From JBAZDC01 sp041654595 (GTDB taxonomy: Bacteria; Pseudomonadota; Gammaproteobacteria; Burkholderiales; Burkholderiaceae_B), in assembly GCA_964551305.1 (NCBI GenBank), contig CAZKBT010000049.1:1-22423 (forward strand): a DNA stretch of 22,423 nt, written 5' to 3'. The translations under genes were made by a program, and so were the position numbers. Shown one piece after another: positions 9,686 to 17,131 of this stretch; the first letter of the stretch is position 1, and each line of letters begins with the position of its first letter. The notes beneath the pieces were generated by a model. That model was not told the DNA's origin, did not search any database, and saw only the letters and a program-made list of their open reading frames with translations.

Positions 9686-9735
9686 GATCCACACGCTTCC
9701 GTTTGTATTCGTCGAGCGATTTTGCAGGAAAAAAC

Positions 9736-10374
9736 ATGCCTATTCATGAAATCCGTCATCCGTTGATACGCCACAAACTCGGCTTGATGCGCCGAGCCGA
9801 TCTGAGCACCAAGAACTTCCGCGAAATGTCGCAGGAAATCGCGGCCTTGCTGACCTACGAGGCCACCAAGGATCTGCCTTTGGAGCCGACGCAGATCGAA
9901 GGCTGGTGCGGTTCGGTCGCGGTCGAAAAGCTGGCGGGCAAGAAAGTGACCGTCGTTCCCATCCTGAGGGCGGGCATAGGCATGCTGGACGGTGTGCTTT
10001 CCTTGATACCGGGCGCCAAGGTCAGCGCGGTCGGCATCGAGCGCAACGAGGAAACGCTGCAGGCGCGGACGTATCTGGAGCGATTGGTGGCGCAGCTGGA
10101 CCAGCGCCTGGCGCTGATCGTCGATCCCATGCTGGCCACGGGCGGCTCCATGGTCGCCACCATCGATCTGTTGAAGAAAGCCAAGTGCCGCGACATACGC
10201 GCGCTGGTGCTGGTCGCCGCGCCCGAAGGCATCGCCGCGCTGGAGAAACACCATCCCGATATTCACGTTTATACGGCATCGATCGACAAGCGTCTCGATC
10301 ACAACGGCTATATCGTACCGGGGCTGGGCGATGCGGGCGACCGCATTTTCGGGACTCGCCAGAAAGTATCCTGA
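9736..10374 (+). CDS. upp: uracil phosphoribosyltransferase
   Basis: It makes UMP from uracil and PRPP in pyrimidine salvage. The protein is 212 residues, near the E. coli length of about 208. The PRPP-binding loop ALIVDPMLATGGS is at residues 126-138, and the C-terminal uracil-binding stretch YIVPGLGDAGDRIFGT is at 192-207. I chose the ATG at 9736 because AGGAAA precedes it and the protein then begins PIHEIRHPLIRHKLGLMR, the family's usual start. An upstream in-frame ATG at 9703 has no such support. It is monocistronic as far as can be seen, between the dacB terminator and a weaker hairpin downstream. Confidence 0.96.
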   Translation: MPIHEIRHPLIRHKLGLMRRADLSTKNFREMSQEIAALLTYEATKDLPLEPTQIEGWCGSVAVEKLAGKKVTVVPILRAGIGMLDGVLSLIPGAKVSAVGIERNEETLQARTYLERLVAQLDQRLALIVDPMLATGGSMVATIDLLKKAKCRDIRALVLVAAPEGIAALEKHHPDIHVYTASIDKRLDHNGYIVPGLGDAGDRIFGTRQKVS

Positions 10375-10380
10375 CGCGAT

Positions 10381-10413
10381 GCCGGCGTTTGGATCCCGCT
10401 TCGTCTCGCCGGC
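10381..10413 (+). terminator. possible weak terminator after upp
   Basis: The 7-bp arms GCCGGCG (10381-10387) and CGCCGGC (10407-10413) enclose a 19-base loop, starting six bases after the upp stop. The following sequence (CAGGGTTCTTCACATTT) is only partly T-rich, so termination strength is doubtful. Confidence 0.3.
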
Positions 10414-10506
10414 CAGGGTTCTTCACATTTGATAGTGTTTTGTGACAGGTGGCATGGGCAATTCAGGTAGTATCTAAGCCTGTGCGCAATGACCGGACGG
10501 AGGAAT

Positions 10507-11220
10507 ATGCGGGCTTACAGGATGTGCGCGGCGATGGCGGCTTTCACGGTCTGCGGATCGGCGGGGGCGAGCCTGTGCGAAGCGCCGTTCATGCATGACG
10601 GCGGCCAGGCGCAAATGACGGGAACGGGCGAAATTCGCCTGGGCGCCGACTTGTCGTTTTCCGAGGTGCGCAAGAACGGCGCCTCATGCGAGGCTCGGTT
10701 CCAGGGAGTCGCCTCCTACGGGCTGGGCGGTTTGCCCGCGGGCAAGACCAATCTGAATTACCTCATGACGGTAAAGGACGGAAAGGCGACGTTCGCGCGG
10801 CCGGACGGCCGGGGCGGCTCGGAGCCCGTCAACGGCAGGTTCGATCTGCGCATGCTGGGTTTGTTCGCGTACGCGGAGCGTATTTCGCGCCCGGGCCAGA
10901 CGTTCCCTGCGCTGAAGTTCCAGATCAACGTCGACCGCAAGGCCGTGCAGGCCGATCCTATCGTCGTGCGCACGGGCGAAAAGAAAGTGGGGTCTCGCCA
11001 GACCATTTCGACCGTGCTGGGCGAGCAGGCGTGCTGGCCGATCCGCTATACGCGCGTCATCGAGCCGACCCGCGCCACGTTCAGCGGATTGACCTTGCCG
11101 GTTCCCGGGATGACTTCCCAGGTTACGGACTGGTTTTGCCCCCAGGTAAACATGGTCATGAAGCAGGAAAGTGAGCAATCAGGTGTCATGTCCGTTATCG
11201 AAGTGACGAAACTCCGGTAA
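10507..11220 (+). CDS. secreted protein of unknown function (DUF3108-like?)
   Basis: A 237-residue protein I do not firmly recognise. The ATG at 10507 follows GGAGG at close spacing; the in-frame ATG at 10489 has no ribosome binding site. A signal peptide covers residues 1-21, with probable cleavage after AGA. The mature part has four cysteines (C24, C61, C176, C211), compatible with two disulfides in the periplasm. The layout is an N-terminal beta-like half with GEIRLGADLSFSEV, then a late segment with VTDWFCPQVNMVMKQESE. This resembles the end of DUF3108-type periplasmic proteins (a V..WY/F.P...G.V..E pattern), but the match is loose. A TAGTAT box lies 34-39 bases upstream with no clear -35. 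Confidence 0.75.
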   Translation: MRAYRMCAAMAAFTVCGSAGASLCEAPFMHDGGQAQMTGTGEIRLGADLSFSEVRKNGASCEARFQGVASYGLGGLPAGKTNLNYLMTVKDGKATFARPDGRGGSEPVNGRFDLRMLGLFAYAERISRPGQTFPALKFQINVDRKAVQADPIVVRTGEKKVGSRQTISTVLGEQACWPIRYTRVIEPTRATFSGLTLPVPGMTSQVTDWFCPQVNMVMKQESEQSGVMSVIEVTKLR

Positions 11221-11223
11221 GAT
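11195..11223 (+). promoter_or_regulatory. candidate promoter for the DUF883 gene
   Basis: TTATCG (11195-11200) and TAAGAT (11218-11223) are separated by 17 bases, 39 bases before the ATG at 11262. The hexamers match the sigma-70 consensus at 3 and 4 of 6 positions. The site overlaps the end of the preceding gene. Confidence 0.3.
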
Positions 11224-11261
11224 GGATATGTGTATTTCAACTATTCTTAAAGGAGCCCTTT

Positions 11262-11579
11262 ATGGCAACGAGGAAGAAAGCACAAACTCAAGAGGAAGCG
11301 TTCATCGAGAATGTCAAAGACAGTCTGGACGATGCCGAAAAGCTCTTGCGCGAGGCTGCCGAGGCGACCGGCGACAAAGCTGCCGAACTGCGTGAAAACG
11401 CGATGCGCTCCTTGCGCCGCACGCGTGAGGCGCTGCACGATACCCAGGATGAGCTGATCGAACGCGGACGGCGCGCGGCGCGCGCCACCGATGACTACGT
11501 TCACGACAATCCATGGCGCGCCATCGGCGCCGCGGGTCTGGTCGGGTTGTTGATCGGCGCGCTGATCACGCGCAGGTAA
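11262..11579 (+). CDS. DUF883 family protein (YqjD/ElaB-like)
   Basis: A 105-residue protein. A charged, helical N-terminal part (residues 8-78) is rich in heptad-like Leu/Ala and Glu/Arg and is followed by DNPWRAIGAAGLVGLLIGAL and a terminal ITRR. That C-terminal membrane anchor with Gly-rich packing and a basic end is the hallmark of the DUF883 family. E. coli YqjD and ElaB of this family are inner-membrane proteins that bind stationary-phase ribosomes through the soluble part. A strong AAAGGAG precedes the ATG. The next two genes correspond in order and type to the E. coli yqjE and yqjK neighbours. A stress or stationary-phase role is inferred from the family only. Confidence 0.92.
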   Translation: MATRKKAQTQEEAFIENVKDSLDDAEKLLREAAEATGDKAAELRENAMRSLRRTREALHDTQDELIERGRRAARATDDYVHDNPWRAIGAAGLVGLLIGALITRR

Positions 11580-11601
11580 GCCGGCTTCCCCAGTACTTTC
11601 G

Positions 11602-11648
11602 GCCCGCCTGTCCGGCATAAAGTCGCATGGGCGGGCTGTTCGCTTTTT
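11602..11648 (+). terminator. possible partial terminator after the DUF883 gene
   Basis: The 7-bp arms GCCCGCC (11602-11608) and GGCGGGC (11630-11636) enclose a 21-base loop. A T-run (11644-11648) begins seven bases after the stem. The distance and long loop make it weak; it may only reduce read-through into the next gene. Confidence 0.25.
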
Positions 11649-11661
11649 GAAAGGGGGCTAT

Positions 11662-12087
11662 ATGCCGTTGCGACAATCCGTGGGCGATATCGCGTGCACC
11701 TTGCTTTCCATCGTGCGCACGCGCCTGGAACTGTTTTCCCTGGAGGCGACGCAGCAGAAGTCGCACCTGATCGCCATTCTCGGGATGGCCTTCGGCGCCC
11801 TGTTGTTCCTGACTTTGGCATTGCTGGTGTTCTCCATCGCGGTGGCCTTGTACTTCTGGCCAACCGAGCAGCGTTACGTGGCACTGGGTGTTCTGGCGCT
11901 GATTTACGGCTTGATCGGCGTCGGTCTCTTTCTGGGCGTACGCAGCAAGCTGCTGTTCGAGCCCACTCCGTTTTCCGCCACGCTCGATGAGCTGCGCCAA
12001 GACCTGAAGTTGGTCGAGCGGCTGCGCGAAGACGGAGATGGTTCGGCCGTTCGCCGGCCCTGGTCATCCACCGAGGATCGTCCATGA
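11662..12087 (+). CDS. phage holin superfamily III-like membrane protein (YqjE-like)
   Basis: A 141-residue protein with an amphipathic N-terminus (LRQSVGDIACTLLSIVRTRLELFSLEA). It has two membrane segments at about residues 36-64 and 72-93 and a charged C-terminal tail of about 45 residues. This is the pattern of the Pfam Phage_holin_3_6/YqjE family. Despite the name, the chromosomal members are not known to lyse cells. The ATG at 11662 is preceded by AAGGGGG; an upstream ATG at 11647 would skip that site. Its stop overlaps the next gene as ATGA at 12084-12087. Confidence 0.88.
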   Translation: MPLRQSVGDIACTLLSIVRTRLELFSLEATQQKSHLIAILGMAFGALLFLTLALLVFSIAVALYFWPTEQRYVALGVLALIYGLIGVGLFLGVRSKLLFEPTPFSATLDELRQDLKLVERLREDGDGSAVRRPWSSTEDRP

Positions 12088-12437
12088 AAAAGTCTCCCTC
12101 CGGCAAAGACCGTGAAATCCAGATCGAGCTGGTGCGCGTGCGCGCCGCGCTCGAGCGCGAGAGCCTGTCGCGCGGTTTGGCGGACCTGGGGCAGTCCCTG
12201 CGTCCAAGAGAACTCATGCACGCGGCCTTTCCCCGTGCCTCCAGCTTCAGCTTGTCGGATTGGGTCGTGCAAGCCGTTCGCCTGGCCCGCCGGTATCCCA
12301 TGTTGGCATCCACCGTCACCACGGCGCTGTCCGGAGTCGGCAAGCGCCGTCGCTGGTGGAAGCTGGCGGCGGGCGCGCTGGTCAGCTGGCAGCTTGCGCG
12401 GAACCTGGGCAAGCGGCAATACGACGATCAGGGCTGA
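12084..12437 (+). CDS. small basic protein of unknown function, YqjK position
   Basis: A 117-residue basic protein with a predicted helical N-terminal half (residues 8-48), a mildly hydrophobic stretch at about 93-106, and many Arg/Lys/Trp around RRRWW at 88-92. I do not recognise a domain. It takes the place of yqjK after yqjD- and yqjE-like genes, and its ATG overlaps the preceding stop (ATGA), with GAGGA as ribosome binding site. It probably works with those two membrane proteins. It ends 16 bases from the convergent ubiD stop. Confidence 0.85.
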   Translation: MKKSPSGKDREIQIELVRVRAALERESLSRGLADLGQSLRPRELMHAAFPRASSFSLSDWVVQAVRLARRYPMLASTVTTALSGVGKRRRWWKLAAGALVSWQLARNLGKRQYDDQG

Positions 12438-12453
12438 GCCCTTCGCGCCGGCG

Positions 12454-13998
12454 CTACAGGCCCAGGTCTGCCCACATGGCGTCCACGCGCGATTTCACCC
12501 CGGCATCCATGACGATGGGAGTGCCCCATTCGCGCTGGGTTTCGCCGGGCCATTTGTTCGTGGCGTCCAGTCCCATTTTCCCGCCCAGTCCGGAAACCGG
12601 CGAGGCGAAATCCAGATAGTCGATAGGTGTGTTTTCCACCAGCACGGTATCGCGCACGGGATCCATGCGCGTGGTCATGGCCCATATCACTTCTTTCCAG
12701 TCGCGCGTGTCGACGTCCGCGTCGACGATGACGATGAATTTCGTATACATGAACTGGCGCAGGATGCTCCATACGCCGAACATGACGCGTTTGGCATGGC
12801 CGGCGTACTGCTTGCGTATGGAAACCACGGCCAGGCGGTAGCTGCATCCTTCCGGAGGCAGGTAAAAGTCCACGATTTCGGGCAGCTGGCGGCGCAAGAG
12901 GGGGATGAACACCTCGTTCAACGCCACGCCCAGCACGGCCGGCTCATCGGGAGGCTTGCCGGTATAGGTGCTGTGATAGATGGGTTTGCGTCGCATCGTG
13001 ATGCTTTGCACCGTGAAGACGGGGAACCAGTCTTGCTCGTTGTAGTAGCCGGTATGGTCTCCATAGGGGCCTTCCAGGGCTGTTTCGTAGTCTTGGTTGG
13101 CGGGGCCGTTTTGCCCTTCCGGGATGTGGACGGGCAGGGCGTCGGGGTCGGAGCTGGGAAGGATGTGGCCTTCAAGGACGATTTCCGCGTAGGCCGGGAC
13201 CGACAGGTCGCTCTTCAGGGCCTTGGCGACTTCCGTGCGCGAGCCGCGCAGCAGGCCGGCGAACTGATACTCCGACAAGCTGTCCGGCACCGGGGTCACG
13301 GCGCCCAATATGGTGGCGGGGTCGGCCCCCAGCGCGACGGCGATCGGAAAGGGCTTGCCGGGGTTGGCCATCGCGAAATCGCGGAAGTCCAGCGCGCCGC
13401 CGCGGTGCGACAGCCAGCGCATGATCAATTTGTTTCGTCCGATCAATTGCTGCCGATAGATGCCCAGGTTCTGGCGCCTGGCGTTCGGGCCGCGGGTTAT
13501 GACCAATCCCCACGTCAGCAGCGGCGCCACGTCCCCGGGCCAGCAGCGCTGAAAGGGGATCCGGTGCAGATCCACGTCATCGCCGTCCAGGACGATCTCT
13601 TGGCAGGGCGGATTCTTGATGTGTTTCGGGCTCATGTCCCACAAGGCGGATTTCAGCATGGACAGCTTTGACAGGGCGTCGCGCAGGCCGCGCGGCGGTT
13701 CGGGCTCGCGCAGCGAGGCCAGAAGCTCGCCGGTTTCGCGCAAGGCGCTCACGTCGTCGGCGCCCATGCCCCACGCGACCCGGCGCGGCGTGCCGAACAA
13801 ATTCGTAAGAACGGGAATATCGGTCGAGCGCCCATCATGTTCGGGGTTTTCGAACAAGAGCGCGGGCCCTTCCGCCCGCAGGACGCGGTCGCTGATCTCC
13901 GTCATCTCCAGATTGGTGGAGACGGGTTGGCCGATGCGCTTGAGCTCGCCCGCCTGTTCCAGTTGTGCGATAAAGTCTCTGAGGTCGCGATATTTCAT
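12454..13998 (-). CDS. ubiD: 4-hydroxy-3-polyprenylbenzoate decarboxylase UbiD
   Basis: The prenylated-FMN-dependent decarboxylase of ubiquinone synthesis, 514 residues against about 497 in E. coli. The N-terminus KYRDLRDFIAQLEQAGELKRI is typical. Family blocks include NLGIYRQQLIGRNKLIMRW (177-195) with the following HRGG, the AEIVLEG segment (271-277), and LEGPYGDHTGYYN (308-320), which together form the cofactor and active-site region. The partner ubiX, which makes the cofactor, is not in this window. The gene is convergent with the yqjK-like gene and divergent from the lytic transglycosylase, so it is probably transcribed alone. Confidence 0.96.
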   Translation of the reverse strand: MKYRDLRDFIAQLEQAGELKRIGQPVSTNLEMTEISDRVLRAEGPALLFENPEHDGRSTDIPVLTNLFGTPRRVAWGMGADDVSALRETGELLASLREPEPPRGLRDALSKLSMLKSALWDMSPKHIKNPPCQEIVLDGDDVDLHRIPFQRCWPGDVAPLLTWGLVITRGPNARRQNLGIYRQQLIGRNKLIMRWLSHRGGALDFRDFAMANPGKPFPIAVALGADPATILGAVTPVPDSLSEYQFAGLLRGSRTEVAKALKSDLSVPAYAEIVLEGHILPSSDPDALPVHIPEGQNGPANQDYETALEGPYGDHTGYYNEQDWFPVFTVQSITMRRKPIYHSTYTGKPPDEPAVLGVALNEVFIPLLRRQLPEIVDFYLPPEGCSYRLAVVSIRKQYAGHAKRVMFGVWSILRQFMYTKFIVIVDADVDTRDWKEVIWAMTTRMDPVRDTVLVENTPIDYLDFASPVSGLGGKMGLDATNKWPGETQREWGTPIVMDAGVKSRVDAMWADLGL

Positions 13999-14086
13999 GG
14001 CGAGTCTGCCCGGGTTAAAGTAATGCGGTAATTCGATGGCGCAAGGTTAACATTCACACGGCGTCGCGCGAGGTAAAAGGATAATC

Positions 14087-14935
14087 ATGAACCACATCGT
14101 CCGGTCCGGCCTGGTGGGACGTTCCGCCCGAGGCGTGCTCAATCCCTTGAGCGAGTTCGTGCACGTCTGCGCGATTTACCTCGGCATCGCGGTGCTGGTC
14201 AGCATCGCGTTGGGATTGTTCGTGCCTTCGATGCGCGAGCAGACCGTGAATCTGCGCGAAGTCGTCCTGGACGCCTTGCGGCCTGTGAGCCTGGCGGGAG
14301 ACGCCGATGCCGCGATCGGCTCCGATTGGGCCACGTTCGGCGCTGCGCCCTCGGCTGAGCGATCGGAGCAGGATGCCCGTGCGTCGGACTCGGCGCGCGA
14401 ATCGGTTCCCGCATCGCAGTCCAGCTTCAGCAGGGCGATGCGGGCCGCGATCGCGAACGAGCCCATCCGCGGCGTCAGCAGCCAGCAGCTGCAGGCGCTG
14501 CGCAGCTATATCGCACGCAAATACAAGATCGCGCCCAGCGTGGCCGGCGCGTTGATCAGCACGGTTTTTGCCGTCGGCCGTGAATATGAGCTGGATCCGC
14601 AGCTATTGCTGGCGGTCATCGCGATCGAGTCGCGTTACAACCCCTACGCGGAAAGCCATGCCGGCGCTCAAGGATTGATGCAGGTCATGACGCACGTGCA
14701 CAAAGAAAAATTCGAAGAGTTCAGCGACGGCGTCATAGCGGCGCTCAATCCCATTGCGAACATACGGGTGGGATCGCGGATCCTGTACGACTGCATCAAG
14801 CGCCGCGGGTCCGTGGAAGGGGGCTTGGCCTGCTATGTGGGGGCGACCGGCCCCAACGACGGTGGCTACGGCGCCAAAGTCCTGGCCGAGCGCCGCCGGA
14901 TAGCGCTGGCTTCGGGCGTTCCCGTCGGCCGCTAG
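14087..14935 (+). CDS. membrane-anchored lytic transglycosylase (SLT domain)
   Basis: A 282-residue protein with one membrane segment at about residues 28-47. A low-complexity Ser/Ala/Asp/Glu-rich linker follows at about 70-125, then an SLT lysozyme-like domain from about 150 to the end. The catalytic glutamate is E181 in AIESRYNP, followed by the family motifs GAQGLMQV (193-200) and a CYVGATGPNDGGYGAKV segment. Such enzymes cleave glycan strands of murein to 1,6-anhydro ends. The anchor places the catalytic domain in the periplasm. AAAGGA lies five bases before the ATG. It is divergent from ubiD across 88 bp, and its end is 11 bases from the convergent aminotransferase. Confidence 0.92.
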   Translation: MNHIVRSGLVGRSARGVLNPLSEFVHVCAIYLGIAVLVSIALGLFVPSMREQTVNLREVVLDALRPVSLAGDADAAIGSDWATFGAAPSAERSEQDARASDSARESVPASQSSFSRAMRAAIANEPIRGVSSQQLQALRSYIARKYKIAPSVAGALISTVFAVGREYELDPQLLLAVIAIESRYNPYAESHAGAQGLMQVMTHVHKEKFEEFSDGVIAALNPIANIRVGSRILYDCIKRRGSVEGGLACYVGATGPNDGGYGAKVLAERRRIALASGVPVGR

Positions 14936-14946
14936 GGACGAGCCCG

Positions 14947-16107
14947 CTATCCCAGGAAACGGCTCAGCCGTTCCACAGCTTCCTGAAGGCGGTCCAGCCC
15001 TGTCGTGTAGGACAGCCGCAGCATGTGCGCGGCGTGGGCGGGGCCGAAATCCAGGCCGGGAACCGCCACGACGCCGGCTTCGTTCAGCAGGCGACGCGAA
15101 AAATCGGAGCTGTCCCGGCTGTGCCGGCGAACGTCGGCATAGATGTAGAACGCGCCGTCGGGTTTGACCGGAACGTCCAGGCCCAGGCGTTGCAGTTCGG
15201 GCAACAGATAGTCCAGCCGCTGCTTGAACGACAGGCGGCGGTTCTCGAAAATCTTCATGACGTCGGGCTCGAAGCATGTAATGGCGGCATGCTGCGCCAA
15301 GGTCGACGCGCATATGGACAGATTGGCCGCGATCCGCTCGAGCGTGGGTATCATGGCGGGCGGCGCGATCAGCCATCCCAGGCGCCAGCCGGTCATGTGA
15401 AAGTATTTGGAAAAACTGTTGACGATAATGATGTCGTCGTCCACGGCCAGGGCGCTGATGGGCGCGTCGTCGCCATAGTAGAGGCCCAGATAGATTTCAT
15501 CCATGATGATGAAGCCGTTGCGCCGCCTGACTTCGGCAACCAGATCCACCAGGTTGTCCCGAGCGATGCAGGTGCCCGTGGGGTTGCTGGGCGATGCGAT
15601 CAGCACGCCGCGCGTGGCGGGGCTCCAGTGCTCGCGGACGTCGGCCGCGCTTAATTGAAAGCGTTCGGACGCCTGGCAGGGAATCAGGCGGGGAACGCCG
15701 CCGGCGCTGGTGATGAAGTTCTGGTTGGCGGGGTAGGATGGGTCTGGCAGCAGGACTTCGTCGCCCGGATTGACCAGCGCCATGGCGGCCAGCAGTAGCG
15801 CGCCGGATCCGCCGGTCGTGACCAGCACGCGCGCCGGATCCACGTCGGCCGAGAAATGCTGGCTGTAATAGTGGGCGATGGCTTCGCGCAGCGGCGGCAG
15901 GCCGGCCGGCGCCGTATACGCGCTCAGGCCGGCTTTGGCGGCGCGCGCCAGGGTCTCGACAACCTGCGCGGGTGCCGTAAAATCAGGCTCACCTATGCCC
16001 AGACTGATGATGTCCCGTCCTTGCGCGGCCAGCGCCAACGCCTGTTTCAATAAATCTATGGCGTGAAATGGCGTGATTTGGTCGCAACGAGAAGCAAGGC
16101 GTGGCAT
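14947..16107 (-). CDS. PLP-dependent class I aminotransferase
   Basis: A fold-type I aminotransferase of 386 residues. The PLP lysine is K234 in NSFSKYFHMTGWRLGW; N175 (SPSNPTG) and D203 (IMDEIY) are the usual cofactor contacts. R242 and an Arg in the late MLRLSY motif would bind the substrate carboxylate. The chosen ATG at 16105-16107 starts MPRLASRCDQITPFHAIDLL, typical of this subfamily. The open frame runs on upstream to 16524, but that part overlaps the oppositely oriented FAD-like gene and has no family similarity. The ribosome binding site is weak. The amino donor cannot be read from sequence. A TACAAT box lies 42-47 bases upstream. Confidence 0.92.
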   Translation of the reverse strand: MPRLASRCDQITPFHAIDLLKQALALAAQGRDIISLGIGEPDFTAPAQVVETLARAAKAGLSAYTAPAGLPPLREAIAHYYSQHFSADVDPARVLVTTGGSGALLLAAMALVNPGDEVLLPDPSYPANQNFITSAGGVPRLIPCQASERFQLSAADVREHWSPATRGVLIASPSNPTGTCIARDNLVDLVAEVRRRNGFIIMDEIYLGLYYGDDAPISALAVDDDIIIVNSFSKYFHMTGWRLGWLIAPPAMIPTLERIAANLSICASTLAQHAAITCFEPDVMKIFENRRLSFKQRLDYLLPELQRLGLDVPVKPDGAFYIYADVRRHSRDSSDFSRRLLNEAGVVAVPGLDFGPAHAAHMLRLSYTTGLDRLQEAVERLSRFLG

Positions 16108-16148
16108 GATACAAAGTCCGGACGGATGATGGATGGGTAACGATCCCG

Positions 16149-16154
16149 ATTGTA
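16149..16154 (-). promoter_or_regulatory. candidate -10 box (TACAAT) for the aminotransferase gene
   Basis: This minus-strand TACAAT lies 42-47 bases before the aminotransferase ATG, in the 109-bp divergent gap shared with the FAD-oxidase-like gene. No good -35 is visible. Confidence 0.35.
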
Positions 16155-16216
16155 ACGGCTGCGCGCCTTGCGGGCAGCGCGTAAAGCAAGGGTTGGATAT
16201 TGAAAGGCTAGATTTG

Positions 16217-17131
16217 ATGCGGTCTGCTTCGCGTAGGGCTTTTTTGACCGGCCGTTGTGCCGCGCAGACGCCATGGGAGCTGTTTTGCCTGGCCATGCGC
16301 CGCAAAGTGCTGGGCGAGTTCCTGGAAATGGAATATCGCGACGGGACGGGGCAGGCACGCCTGTTTCCGAAGCAGGCCGCCGACGTGCATCGCGCGCGCG
16401 CCTTGTGCGCGCAGTACGGCGTGGTCCTGGCCTTGACGGATGCCGTATCGAAACAGCAGATTCCCGGCCGCTCCGTGCTGTGGGTGGATCCGGCCCGGTA
16501 CCTGGACGGGCTGCGCCGGCTCACGCCCGAGCGCGCGGCATGGTTCGTGCAACCGGGCTGCCGGCTGGCCGAGTTGCGCGATGCCGGGCTGCCGCAGTTC
16601 GCGCATCAGCCGGAATACGTCACGGTGGCCGCCTGGCTGGCGGACCGGCATGCGCATGACGGGCGGACGGGCGGCACGGCGCTGTCGGGGGTATCGCATG
16701 CTTCGGTCTTGCTGTCCGACGGCACGACCGTGGGCTTGGGCGCGTTCGGCGAGCAGGACCAAAGGCCGCTGGCGGGCTTGCGCTTGCAGCGGCTGATTCC
16801 AGGTCTGTTCCAACTGGCCCATTCGGAATCCGGCCGGGCGTGCCGGCAAAGCGAGTACTGGCCGGCTGCATATAGGCTGGACGCCTTGACGCCCCGGCCT
16901 GGACACGGGATCAACCTGTCTCATCTATTGCTGGGCCATGGGGGCTGCCTGGGCTGGGTCGAATGGCTGGTGATCGAACCCGTCGATCCGCCAGGGTCGA
17001 TTCGGCGCGGGAAGAACGTCGCTTCCACGGATGCGTCGATGGATCTGGATGCGCAGGTCAAAACGCGTTTCGATGATTCGGGTCTGTTTCCCGATCAAGC
17101 GGACACGGCATCGCTTGCGGTCGCGCGATGA
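16217..17131 (+). CDS. degenerate FAD-linked oxidase-like protein (GlcD/D-lactate dehydrogenase type N-domain)
   Basis: A 304-residue protein. I chose the ATG at 16217, with AAAGG nine bases upstream; the ATG at 16133 lacks one. Residues 50-255 follow the order of the FAD_binding_4 domain: FPKQAADVHRARALCAQYGVV (50-70), VQPGCRLAELRDAGL (111-125), VLLSDGTTVGLGAFG (164-178) and NLSHLLLGHGGCLGWVEWL (233-251). The Gly-rich pyrophosphate loop expected near residues 72-84 is replaced by ALTDAVSKQQIPG, and the usual GSEG reads GHGG. The C-terminal substrate domain is missing. It may therefore be a pseudoenzyme. SRRAFLTGR at residues 5-13 looks like a twin-arginine motif, but no hydrophobic stretch follows. 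Its stop overlaps the patatin start as ATGA. Confidence 0.72.
   Translation: MRSASRRAFLTGRCAAQTPWELFCLAMRRKVLGEFLEMEYRDGTGQARLFPKQAADVHRARALCAQYGVVLALTDAVSKQQIPGRSVLWVDPARYLDGLRRLTPERAAWFVQPGCRLAELRDAGLPQFAHQPEYVTVAAWLADRHAHDGRTGGTALSGVSHASVLLSDGTTVGLGAFGEQDQRPLAGLRLQRLIPGLFQLAHSESGRACRQSEYWPAAYRLDALTPRPGHGINLSHLLLGHGGCLGWVEWLVIEPVDPPGSIRRGKNVASTDASMDLDAQVKTRFDDSGLFPDQADTASLAVAR

Noticed and set aside
8177..9694. Open frame of 505 codons on the minus strand across dacB
   Set aside because: Antisense to a PBP4 with all three active-site motifs, and it runs through the dacB terminator.
11662..12087. Holin-like gene as evidence of a prophage
   Set aside because: No other phage genes are near, and the gene belongs to the chromosomal yqjD-yqjE-yqjK type cluster.
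16217..16276. Twin-arginine export signal on the FAD-oxidase-like protein
   Set aside because: SRRAFL fits, but the hydrophobic region and cleavage site that a Tat signal needs are missing.
16108..16524. N-terminal extension of the aminotransferase frame up to 16524
   Set aside because: The added 139 residues overlap the FAD-oxidase-like gene on the other strand and lack family similarity; the family start is at 16107.
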